A stretch of 10,663 bases of DNA from Thermococci archaeon (GTDB lineage Archaea > Methanobacteriota_B > Thermococci > Thermococcales > Thermococcaceae): assembly GCA_003660485.1 (NCBI GenBank), contig QMUI01000016.1, forward strand, positions 1 to 10,663. The letters are read 5' to 3'. Positions within the stretch are counted from its first letter, which is position 1, and each line of letters begins with the position of its first letter. The position numbers and the translations under genes are program-made. Shown in pieces: positions 1-5,378 of the stretch. A model generated the notes under the pieces. The model worked only from the letters and a program-made list of their open reading frames with translations. It did no database searches and had not been told where the DNA came from.

Positions 1-128
1 AACAGCAGATAACCCCCCATCACGAGGAGCCAAGCTGAATAGATGAGCGCGGTGTACACGTGGTAGCTCGCTATGAGCTTCTTCTCCACCCTCTCAAGGA
101 CGTTCTTAAGCTCCCTAACCTCCTCCAT
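1..128 (-). CDS. Small membrane protein, N-terminal part (runs off left edge)
   Basis: An open frame starts at the ATG at 128-126 and runs off the left edge, giving 42 residues. The first 20 or so are charged and helical (MEEVRELKNVLERVEKKL), followed by a short polar stretch and then an apolar run (ALIYSAWLLVMGGYLL) that looks like a first membrane helix. A Shine-Dalgarno sequence GGTGGG lies at 137-132, three bases before the start, and a TATA box lies at 167-160, so start and promoter agree. I do not recognise the family. The layout, a short amphipathic cytoplasmic helix followed by membrane helices, is common in uncharacterised archaeal membrane proteins. No function is proposed. Confidence 0.7.
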   Translation of the reverse strand, partial: MEEVRELKNVLERVEKKLIASYHVYTALIYSAWLLVMGGYLL

Positions 129-159
129 GATCCCACCATAAGAATATTGGACAAGGAAG

Positions 160-167
160 TATTTATA
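160..167 (-). promoter_or_regulatory. TATA box for the left-edge membrane gene
   Basis: On the minus strand this reads TATAAATA. Its centre is about 35 bases before the ATG at 128. An archaeal start site about 25 bases downstream falls near 138-140, just before the GGTGGG ribosome site, giving a leader of about 10 bases. Confidence 0.6.
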
Positions 168-172
168 CTGAG

Positions 173-343
173 GAGTTATTCTGGTTTACAGAACTAACTT
201 TTTATTGATATCCGGCATAGCGAGGTTCCACACAGATCCAAGCACGTTTAGATGGTGCTAGCTGAGTACGGAATACATGCTGGATGTCTTAAGGATCCTT
301 ACAAATATTTCTGCCCACAGTGGTCGTTGGATTGCCTCGAGGT
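173..343. other. Gene-free stretch, no recognised content
   Basis: About 170 bases between the left membrane gene promoter and the end of the decayed ATPase. Short open frames exist on both strands (60 codons plus from 252, 29 codons minus from 347), but neither has a ribosome site, a promoter or a recognisable sequence. No tRNA fold is visible. Because the neighbouring ATPase is decayed, this could be a remnant of older inserted DNA, but I cannot identify it. Confidence 0.4.
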
Positions 344-1376
344 TCATCTAAGCTCCCCAGGGGAACTAAGAAGGAATTTCCACAAGGGCTTCACTTCTAT
401 CTCTTTGCCTTCCCTGCTTACGTCAACAACGTAAATCTTAGGCAGGCTCTTCTCAACTTTCTTTAAGCTGTACGAGAACCTCTTCAGCGGAAATATTACG
501 TACGCATCGCTGAAGTATTTAAGGTAGTTGTGGAGGGTGTTCTTACTGACCTCTATTCTGAGGGTCTTCATGTAGTTCGCACTCCTGTTTATGGAAAACT
601 CCTTGGAAAAGGAGGTTATCAGGAGCTTAAGAAACAATCGAACAGCCTTAAGGTTCTTTATTAAGTGTCTTTCAACAACATCACGGTAAAGCATGACATC
701 CACGTACTCCTCCAAGGTCTTTCTTTTGAGGTACTCATCATCCATGAGGGCTATTTCTGGAAAACCCCAAATTCAAGATACTCCCTTAGAAAAGCTTTTA
801 TCCTCGCTTCCTTTTTAGTTGAGATGTACTTTTCAACCTTCAAGCCCTTAGCTTCCAGAAATTCTCGAAAACTGAAGGGAAAGAGTTCAAAAGTCAATGT
901 TCTGCCCCTCAAGCTTGAGGCAATCTCCTTGCTTAAAAGTTTTGAAGAGGGGCCCGTCAAGAAGACAAAGAACCCTTCCCGCTCAACTGCTCTTTTAGCG
1001 AAAAGCTCCCAGTTCTTGACTTCTTGAATTTCATCGAGGAACAGATATTTTTCATCGGCATCAGGATAGAGTTCATAAAACACCTTTATAACTGCCCCCA
1101 GGTCTTCCAAGGATGGAGGATAAAGCCTGTCATCGTCCAGAGGCAGAAAAAGAGTCGCTTTTCCTTCATCCCTAAGTTTCGTAAAGAGGGAGAGCAAGTA
1201 GAATGTTTTCCAGCCCTCCTAGGCCCAATTATTGTGATTGCCTTTCTAACGGGTAATCTAGTGGGGGCTTGGAGTTTCCTCTTAACGCCTTTAATTTGGA
1301 TCTCAAGAAAGTCCTTAGCGATCTGCCCAATGGTATCCTCGCGACTGATGTTAAGTATGTAGGTAAAAATTCTCAA
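344..1376 (-). pseudogene. Decayed AAA/DUF4143-type archaeal ATPase
   Basis: Three consecutive frames together spell one ATPase of the AAA_14 plus DUF4143 type. Frame one has the P-loop GPRRAGK and a threonine recovered if one A is restored to the AAAA run at 1209-1206. Frame two has Walker B (KYLFLDEIQEV), the sensor stretch FLTGPSSKLL and the family hallmark RGRTLTFELFPFSFREFL, and ends EFGVFQK. Restoring one G to the GGGG run at 768-765 leads into frame three, PEIALMDDEYLKRK then MLYRDVVERHLIKNLKA, the start of the DUF4143 region. After KIYVVDV (near 420) the protein jumps straight to what resembles the normal C-terminus (KPLWKFLL), so a large middle part of DUF4143 is missing. The best start is TTG at 1376; similarity to family N-termini seems to continue upstream (LNPPNFPFIEGN), hinting at a lost start near 1423. 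Members are chromosomal NTPases of unclear role, often near toxin-antitoxin genes. Frameshifts could be sequencing errors, but the internal deletion could not. Confidence 0.85.
347..371. repeat. 25-bp imperfect palindrome at the ATPase 3' end
   Basis: The two arms, TCTAAGCTCCCC and GGGGAACTAAGA, are complementary except at two positions and flank a single A at 359. Because of the symmetry both strands encode the same peptide, SSPGELR, in the relevant frames. The palindrome overlaps the last codons of the decayed ATPase. A one-base loop argues against an RNA hairpin of full length, so a protein-binding dyad or an old junction scar is more likely. Confidence 0.55.
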
Positions 1377-1434
1377 AAAGTTTCCCTCTATGAAGGGAAA
1401 GTTTGGTGGATTTAGTTTGACACTGTGAGAAACT

Positions 1435-1442
1435 CTTATAAA
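1435..1442 (+). promoter_or_regulatory. TATA box for the toxin-antitoxin operon
   Basis: CTTATAAA lies about 40 bases before the antitoxin ATG at 1478, which would place the RNA start near 1463, just ahead of the AGGTGG ribosome site. The TTATAA core is symmetric, and on the minus strand it reads TTTATAAG ahead of the decayed ATPase, so it could have served both directions. Confidence 0.55.
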
Positions 1443-1445
1443 CTA

Positions 1446-1454
1446 TGTCCGACA
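1446..1454. promoter_or_regulatory. Possible antitoxin operator (perfect 9-bp dyad)
   Basis: TGTC-C-GACA is a perfect inverted repeat between the TATA box and the predicted RNA start of the toxin-antitoxin operon. A second small dyad, CAC-T-GTG, lies at 1421-1427 on the other side of the TATA box. Ribbon-helix-helix antitoxins usually repress their own operon by binding such sites. Small dyads arise easily by chance, so this is only suggestive. Confidence 0.3.
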
Positions 1455-1477
1455 AATGGGGATAATAGGTGGATAAA

Positions 1478-1747
1478 ATGGCGACAACAGTTAAGGTTTC
1501 AGCGAGGATACCAAAGGGTCTTGTGGAGAAAATGGACAAGCTGGTAGAAGAGGGTCTTTACTCGAGCCGAAGTGAAATAATAAAAGAAGCTCTTAGGGAC
1601 TTTCTGCTTCGAAGGAGAGTTGTAGAAGATTTTGAGCTTATAGGATACCTCAAAAGCGTTGAAAAAATCCTCAAAGAAGATTGGGAGAGCGAAGCAGACG
1701 AGTACTGGGACGAGATTGGGGGAGTAGCATATGAACCAAAGGAATGA
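1478..1747 (+). CDS. Ribbon-helix-helix (CopG-type) antitoxin
   Basis: An 89-residue protein. Residues 1-45 have the RHH pattern: a short beta strand (TTVKVSARIPKGLV), a helix (EKMDKLVEEG), the turn LYSSRSE and a second helix (IIKEALRDFLLRRR). The rest is acidic and predicted helical (KILKEDWESEADEYWDE), as expected of an antitoxin tail that wraps the toxin. The ATG at 1478 is preferred over an in-frame GTG at 1469 because AGGTGG at 1467-1472 is then spaced five bases ahead of it; the GTG lies inside that site. The toxin start lies within the last codons of this gene, so the two are translationally coupled. The protein is expected to bind the promoter dyad and neutralise the toxin. The gene is intact although both neighbouring ATPases are broken. 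Confidence 0.85.
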   Translation: MATTVKVSARIPKGLVEKMDKLVEEGLYSSRSEIIKEALRDFLLRRRVVEDFELIGYLKSVEKILKEDWESEADEYWDEIGGVAYEPKE

Positions 1748-2099
1748 GCTCCTTCAGTGGGAGATAGTCCTCCTTGATTTCCCCTTCGTTGATCTTATTG
1801 GCAAAAAACTTCGTCCTGCCCTCATTGCTTCAAATAATAATCTCAACAAAATTTCAAACGCCGTTATAGCTCTTCAAATCACGTCTAATATTAGAAGTGG
1901 TTTCACTGAGTACAACATTAAAATCACCGATAACGATGTTATACGTTATCCTGGGACGAAACCCTTAAGACCAAGCCTGATAAAGCCGTACGTTATTTTT
2001 ACGATTGAAAAGTCTTTGATAAGAAAACGAATTGGTATCCTCAAGAGAGAAAAGGTTATAGAAGTCAAAGAAAGCCTCAGGCGAATCTTTGATCTTTAG
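1731..2099 (+). CDS. MazF/PemK-like toxin (probable mRNA interferase)
   Basis: A 122-residue protein. The opening (ELLQWEIVLLDFPFVDLIGKKLRPALIAS) matches the MazF/PemK/Kid fold signature: a strand ending in the W-E-I-V-L-L-D-F-P-F run, then the conserved K-x-RPALI segment. The middle (NAVIALQITSN) corresponds to the second conserved strand, with the S/T seen in the catalytic region of MazF proteins, and the P-S-L-I-K-P segment near residues 80-85 also fits the family. Such toxins cleave single-stranded RNA and arrest growth. The ATG overlaps the antitoxin gene by 17 bases, with GGGGGAG at 1718-1724 as ribosome site. The RHH-plus-MazF-like pairing is a known variation of the MazEF arrangement. 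Family assignment is by pattern; catalytic residues were not modelled. Confidence 0.8.
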   Translation: MNQRNELLQWEIVLLDFPFVDLIGKKLRPALIASNNNLNKISNAVIALQITSNIRSGFTEYNIKITDNDVIRYPGTKPLRPSLIKPYVIFTIEKSLIRKRIGILKREKVIEVKESLRRIFDL

Positions 2100-2111
2100 C
2101 TTCTTTCGACT

Positions 2112-3124
2112 TCATGATCTCCTAAGGACAATGCCAACAACAGGATCAGTCAACTTGTACTCTCCGTTCTCTTCCCCAACCCACCCCATCTTTTTCAGGT
2201 TCTTGAGTAGCTCATAAAGTCTCGGCTCGGGAGTTTTCATGCCTTTTAAGGTTAGATAATCCCTTATAAGGCTCCACCTATTGTACCCGAGTGCTATTGC
2301 CCTCAAAATTTGAACGTACCTTCTGCTCCTCCTCTCCAGCTCTCTTAACTCCCCCCACGAGGAGGCCCCTAGCAACATCGAATGTCGCCTTTATTGCCCT
2401 ATCAAAGTCTTTAGTTTCCATGTACTTGACTCCAAATAGAACGAGCCACCCAGGAATACCATCAAGAGTTGATACTGCCTTTTCTACCTCCTCCTCCGAA
2501 ATTTTAGTGCCTGCTTCTTCGAACCCGGCTTTTAGGAAGGCTTTCGAGGTTTCTTTATCGAATGGCCCAATGTGGATTTTCCCTCCAACTCTCCCGTAGA
2601 GGGGGCTCTCATAGTCATCTATACCGAGAAAATCATGGAGTAGACCAACCTCTGAGCCCGTGAGGATTATCCTCAGGTTTGGCAGACTGTCGTAGGCATG
2701 AGCAAACAATGCTAAAAGCTCCTTCCCACCCCGTGAGCCGTAGAAGCGCAGGTACTGGGCCTCATCGAATGCTATTATAAACCTACCTGTTTCCTCGCCA
2801 AGCCTGTCCAGCTCCCTGAAAACTTCTCTCAGTGATGCTTCCTTTGGTTCTACCTCAAGGAATCTCATGTTTAGTTTTATCCTGAACTTGGCAAAGAGTC
2901 TTTGGAGTAGTCCTTGGATATTCCTTTATGAGGTCTTCCCTCGTTATGTGCCCGCTCTCCGCATAGAGCTCTCTGCAGTCTATCAGAATCCCAGGATTTT
3001 CATTGAGATATGCCCTGAGTATGGAGCTCTTGCCTACTCGCCTCATTCCGAGGATGAGGGTTAAAGGATACCTCTCGACATTTTTCTCAAGCTCTTCAAA
3101 CTCTTTTTCCCTGTCAAATGGCTG
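2112..3124 (-). pseudogene. Decayed archaeal ATPase (PF01637-type) with HTH tail
   Basis: Three frames combine into one archaeal ATPase. Frame one (to about 2925) carries PFDREKEFEELEKN, the P-loop GMRRVGKSS and ILIDCRELY. An extra base around 2915-2926 shifts to frame two, where the reading continues FAKFRIKLNMRFLEVEP, Walker B (FIIAFDEAQYL), LRIILTGSEVGLL and the family-typical GIPGWLVLFG. One extra G in the six-G run at 2356-2351 shifts to frame three, which gives GELRELERRSRRYVQIL and a winged-helix C-terminus (LYELLKNLKKMGWV, then YKLTDPVVGIVL). The 5' end is missing: upstream of PFDRE a TGA stands at 3127-3125 and the usual first 15 or so residues are absent. The product, if intact, would be a STAND-like P-loop NTPase of unknown role. 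It converges on the toxin gene, with 12 bases between the stops. Confidence 0.87.
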
Positions 3125-3645
3125 TCATGCGGATCTTCATCAGAAACTACTTTCTCCCCTGGCTCTTAATCATTGTCTTTTGGCTTGCCCTCTGGCTTCT
3201 CAGTTCTCAACTCAGGGAAAGCCTTAATGTCGTGAACGTTTTCGTTGCTTTCCTTCTCCTCGTTCCATTCCTCCTCGTGGCGCTTCACTTCGTTGGAAAG
3301 GCCCTCGAGCGCTACGGCTACTCGCGGGAGGATATAAAGCGCCTTCCGAAGATAATCGAGAAAACTCACGGGAGACTCTACATCTCAAAGGAAGTCTTTG
3401 ATATTGTTGGCAAAGCGCTGATATTCTGGGGATTAATGGCTACAGCCGTTGTTATGACGAGGGATCCATTAAAGGGGCTTCTCAACGGGGCCGCAATATT
3501 TGCCAGGATCTTCGCCCTCTTCATTATCCTCGTCTCAATGGTCATCTGGGTTATGGCCTTTCCTCATGGCCTGTATAAGCTTCTTACCGGGAATAAACTC
3601 AATAGGGACTTTTTAGTTGAGCTAATGAGGCAGAACATCTTTTAT
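3118..3645 (+). pseudogene. Multi-pass membrane protein gene, 5' part, split by insertion element
   Basis: The first 173-176 residues of a hydrophobic protein. Likely membrane helices are FLPWLLIIVFWLALWLL, VNVFVAFLLLVPFLLVALHF, ALIFWGLMATAVVM and ARIFALFIILVSMVIWVM, separated by charged loops such as ERYGYSREDIKRLPKIIEK. Either ATG 3118 or ATG 3127 could start it, but neither has a ribosome site, and the region immediately upstream is the lost 5' end of the minus-strand ATPase, so the true start may be gone. The frame runs on after 3645 for 57 codons, but that extension is GC-rich, not membrane-like, and lies inside the element. Removal of the element joins RQNIFY to AILIAVRIIGLHSG at 5088. 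I do not recognise the family; seven or so helices and no catalytic motif. Confidence 0.8.
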
Positions 3646-3657
3646 ACGGGGTCTTCT

Positions 3658-3685
3658 CCACGTGAGTTTTTGTGGGCTCACGTGG
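3658..3685 (+). repeat. Left-end hairpin of the element
   Basis: CCACGTGAG and CTCACGTGG form a perfect 9-bp stem around a ten-base loop (TTTTTGTGGG), 12 bases inside the left boundary. Subterminal hairpins are the recognition sites of IS200/IS605 transposases. Confidence 0.75.
3662..3676. repeat. Left copy of 15-bp subterminal inverted repeat (partner 5050-5064)
   Basis: GTGAGTTTTTGTGGG here and the reverse complement of 5050-5064 (GTGAGTTTTCGTGAG) agree at 13 of 15 positions. It sits 16 bases from the left boundary and overlaps one arm and the loop of the left hairpin. Confidence 0.55.
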
Positions 3686-3704
3686 GGGTTCATTCCCCGA
3701 GGTT

Positions 3705-3843
3705 CTGCGGGTGCCCGGACTTAGACCGCCCCACCCACTGTTCTCTTAAGCCAGTACACTATGGCGGAACGGGTCGCCCGAACACCCGCAGGGTTCAGCC
3801 AGCCCTCCACCTCGCCTAGCTCACCGACTTCACCGGACTGACC
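3705..3843 (+). other. GC-rich structured block, candidate noncoding RNA
   Basis: Counting 3681-3840 gives 103 G or C of 160 (64%), against 17 of 60 (28%) in 3841-3900. In hyperthermophiles with moderate GC such islands often mark structured RNA. Visible pairings: CTGCGGGTG (3705-3713) with CACCCGCAG (3783-3791), 9 bp perfect, enclosing a branch CCGCC/GGCGG (3726-3730 with 3763-3767) that itself encloses ACTG/CAGT, and a short hairpin CGGG-TCG-CCCG (3770-3780). Next to it GGTTCAG (3792-3798) can pair with CTGACC (3838-3843) with one bulged base. No protein frame is convincing. It may be a transposon-encoded RNA, an RNA partner of the TnpB protein, or a DNA-end structure. Strand is uncertain because the helices also exist on the minus strand. 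Confidence 0.45.
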
Positions 3844-3857
3844 TCACAACCAAAAAC

Positions 3858-3883
3858 TATTTAAGTAAACAAGTATTTAAGTA
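3858..3883 (+). promoter_or_regulatory. Promoter with tandem TATTTAAGTA repeats
   Basis: TATTTAAGTA occurs at 3858-3867 and again at 3874-3883, a 16-base period. The first copy, about 35 bases before GTG 3898, is well placed as a TATA box, giving an RNA start near 3886 just before the GGTGA ribosome site. The second copy covers the space between TATA box and start, where a repressor would block transcription; the RHH protein encoded next is the natural candidate. Confidence 0.5.
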
Positions 3884-3897
3884 TTTTGGTGAATACA

Positions 3898-4050
3898 GTG
3901 GGAGTTATTACAGTGAAGATTCCGGATGAGTTAGAAGTTAAGTTCCGGAAGAAAATCCTCGAAGTTTATGGGCCGAGGAAGGGGGCCCTCGGAATGGCCA
4001 TAACGGAGGCTATTGAGCTATGGCTCGAAAAACACGAAGAGCAGAAGTGA
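3898..4050 (+). CDS. Small ribbon-helix-helix protein of the element
   Basis: A 50-residue protein: a strand (GVITVKIPDELE), a helix (VKFRKKILEVYG), a turn (PRKGALG) and a second helix (MAITEAIELWLEKHEE). This is a complete ribbon-helix-helix (CopG/MetJ/Arc) DNA-binding unit with nothing added. GTG 3898 is preferred over GTG 3889 because GGTGA at 3888-3892 is then five bases ahead. The last 31 bases overlap the start of tnpB in another frame, so the pair is translationally coupled, as in toxin-antitoxin operons. Likely roles are repression of the operon through the tandem TATTTAAGTA repeats or binding of the element ends. Most TnpB-bearing elements carry a transposase or recombinase in this position, not an RHH protein. 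Confidence 0.75.
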   Translation: MGVITVKIPDELEVKFRKKILEVYGPRKGALGMAITEAIELWLEKHEEQK

Positions 4051-5087
4051 ACTACGTCACCATCAAGACAAAACTCGAACCAGAAAAGCGAGAGGATTAT
4101 TTGAAACTCGCCCTCTTGGCGGAAAAGTTCAGAAGAGCAGTTGAGCTGGCGATAAGACTCCAGCTTAAGGGCGTTAAGAAGAGTGTGGGTGTAAAAGAAG
4201 TCTCTCGGTTAGTTCTTAATAACTGGTGGTATTCTGATAGTGCATGGGATTATGCGAAAATGTTGTTGAGAGGAGCAGAACAGAACGGTGGAAATCCAAG
4301 GCACATTCACCTGAAGTCAAAATTCCTCATCAGTAAACCTAAGGAGAATGAGAAGGGGAATAGGAACGTGAGGATTGAGTGGCCGAACGTTAGAATTCGC
4401 TCCAACGGAGAGTGGTTGGAGTTTAGAATGAAGACTGCCGAGAAGTTTCTCCCAGTTATTCTTGATGTCCAGAAGTTCAAATACGGTGCTCAGGTTGTCC
4501 TGAAGAACGGGAAGATTTACCTGCACGTCCAAGTGCTCTTTGGAATTTATCTGAAACATCTCGGAAAGATCACTAGGGGTAGGCTGTACGCCGGTTTCGA
4601 CTTGAACTCTGATAGGGTGAATATGGTTATTCTTGACGAGACTGGTATTATCAGGGATGTTAGGGTTGAGCACTTCCCGGAGGTCAATTCCTCCGGGTTC
4701 TCAAGAAGGAAGGCGAGGGATTTGAGGCTGAAGGCTCTTGCCCAGTTACTGGACTATGCCTACCACCACGGGGTAGGGACTGTATTCTTCGAGGACTTGG
4801 GTAAGATAAAAAGAAGAAATGGTAAGGCGGCTGGTTCGAGGAAGGGGAATAGGAAGGCCTCGAATTTCGCCAAGAAGGAGCTCCTTGAACACGGGATTGT
4901 TATGGCGTCGAAGAGAGGTTTCAAGGTTTACCTAGTTAATCCTGCCGATTCTTCGAAGTTGGGACGAGAGCTGGCCCGGGGGCTGGGGCTGGACGTCCAT
5001 ACTGCATCAGCGTTCGTTATTGGTTGGTGGGGCGTTAATTCCCTGAAGACTCACGAAAACTCACAAAAAGAGGAACAGTTTGGATAG
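4020..5087 (+). CDS. tnpB: TnpB-like RuvC nuclease lacking the zinc ribbon
   Basis: A 355-residue protein. Residues 1-180 are the basic, helix- and strand-rich N-terminal part typical of TnpB/OrfB. RuvC-I is YAGFDLNSDRVNMVILD with D194, RuvC-II is TVFFEDLGKIKRRNG with E258, and RuvC-III is GLGLDVHTASAFVIG with D325, so all three catalytic acids are present and the nuclease should not be dead. TnpB proteins normally have a four-cysteine zinc ribbon between a segment like DPRYTSQ and the last aspartate; here the equivalent VNPADSS runs through only about ten residues (KLGRELARG) to D325, and the whole protein contains no cysteine. TnpB family members are RNA-guided DNA nucleases that help IS200/IS605 elements persist. 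The protein is overlapped by the RHH gene upstream and its TAG is at the element's right edge. Codon frame is uninterrupted. Whether it uses a guide RNA is unknown. Confidence 0.82.
   Translation: MARKTRRAEVNYVTIKTKLEPEKREDYLKLALLAEKFRRAVELAIRLQLKGVKKSVGVKEVSRLVLNNWWYSDSAWDYAKMLLRGAEQNGGNPRHIHLKSKFLISKPKENEKGNRNVRIEWPNVRIRSNGEWLEFRMKTAEKFLPVILDVQKFKYGAQVVLKNGKIYLHVQVLFGIYLKHLGKITRGRLYAGFDLNSDRVNMVILDETGIIRDVRVEHFPEVNSSGFSRRKARDLRLKALAQLLDYAYHHGVGTVFFEDLGKIKRRNGKAAGSRKGNRKASNFAKKELLEHGIVMASKRGFKVYLVNPADSSKLGRELARGLGLDVHTASAFVIGWWGVNSLKTHENSQKEEQFG
5050..5064. repeat. Right copy of 15-bp subterminal inverted repeat (partner 3662-3676)
   Basis: CTCACGAAAACTCAC lies 23 bases inside the right boundary, within the last codons of tnpB. 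Classical IS200/IS605 ends are not inverted repeats, so this similarity may reflect shared protein recognition of the two ends or the coding sequence of the tnpB tail being constrained by the DNA end. Confidence 0.5.
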
Positions 5088-5342
5088 GCGATTCTTATCG
5101 CGGTCAGAATCATCGGACTTCACTCTGGCTATCTTGCTGGCGATGATCCCATAGGGGAGCTCATGGCCCTTGGCAGAAGTAGCAATATTGTAAACTCACT
5201 TCTTGAACTTTCTGGCCTGAACTTCCTCTTTGGTCTCGTGGGCCTCTACGGGCCGAGGAAAAGCAGAAAGCTGACAGCGTTGGCTTTAACTCTAATCGTG
5301 ATTAGTCAGGTGTGGATTGTGCGGGTAATAATTTTTGGATGA
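5088..5342 (+). pseudogene. Membrane protein gene, 3' part, continuing after the element
   Basis: Eighty-four codons in the frame that continues the split membrane protein: AILIAVRIIGLHSGYLAG, an acidic loop, LNFLFGLVGLYGPRK, and a last helix (LTALALTLIVISQVWIVRVII) ending at TGA 5340-5342. There is no start codon with a ribosome site, so this piece is unlikely to be made alone. The rejoined protein would have about 257 residues from ATG 3127. The fact that the frame resumes immediately after the tnpB stop codon fixes the right end of the element. Confidence 0.8.
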
Positions 5343-5378
5343 GCAAGGGTTAAGTAGGAAAAGAGTGATATTCAAAAC

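Larger units (their letters stand above)
3646..5087 (+). mobile_element. IS200/IS605-related element with RHH protein and TnpB (no TnpA)
   Basis: A 1.44-kb insertion inside the membrane protein gene. The left end follows TTTTAT (3640-3645), and IS200/IS605 elements typically insert 3' of a short T-rich target such as TTAC or TTAT without duplicating it; no duplication is seen here. The left end bears a perfect hairpin (3658-3685), then a GC-rich block, a promoter, a small RHH gene and tnpB. No tyrosine transposase (TnpA) is present, so it would have to move in trans. Frame continuity of the host gene allows boundaries from 3646/5087 to 3649/5090. The right end coincides with the tnpB stop codon. 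Confidence 0.75.

Noticed and set aside
252..434. Plus-strand 60-codon frame MVLAEYGIHAGCLKDPYKY
   Set aside because: No ribosome site or promoter, no recognised family, and its second half is antisense to the end of the ATPase.
1469..1477. GTG start for the RHH antitoxin
   Set aside because: The GTG lies within the AGGTGG ribosome site; ATG 1478 has correct spacing to it.
3658..3685. Transcription terminator hairpin
   Set aside because: The T-run is in the loop rather than after the stem, and the position at a transposon end explains the hairpin better.
3646..3819. Extension of the membrane protein beyond the insertion point (FYTGSSPREFLWAHVG and on)
   Set aside because: The extension lies in the GC-rich left end of the element, is not membrane-like and is rich in C, P and R. 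The real continuation is at 5088.
4020..5087. TnpB-like nuclease-dead repressor (TldR)
   Set aside because: All three RuvC acidic residues (D194, E258, D325) are present in the right motif contexts.
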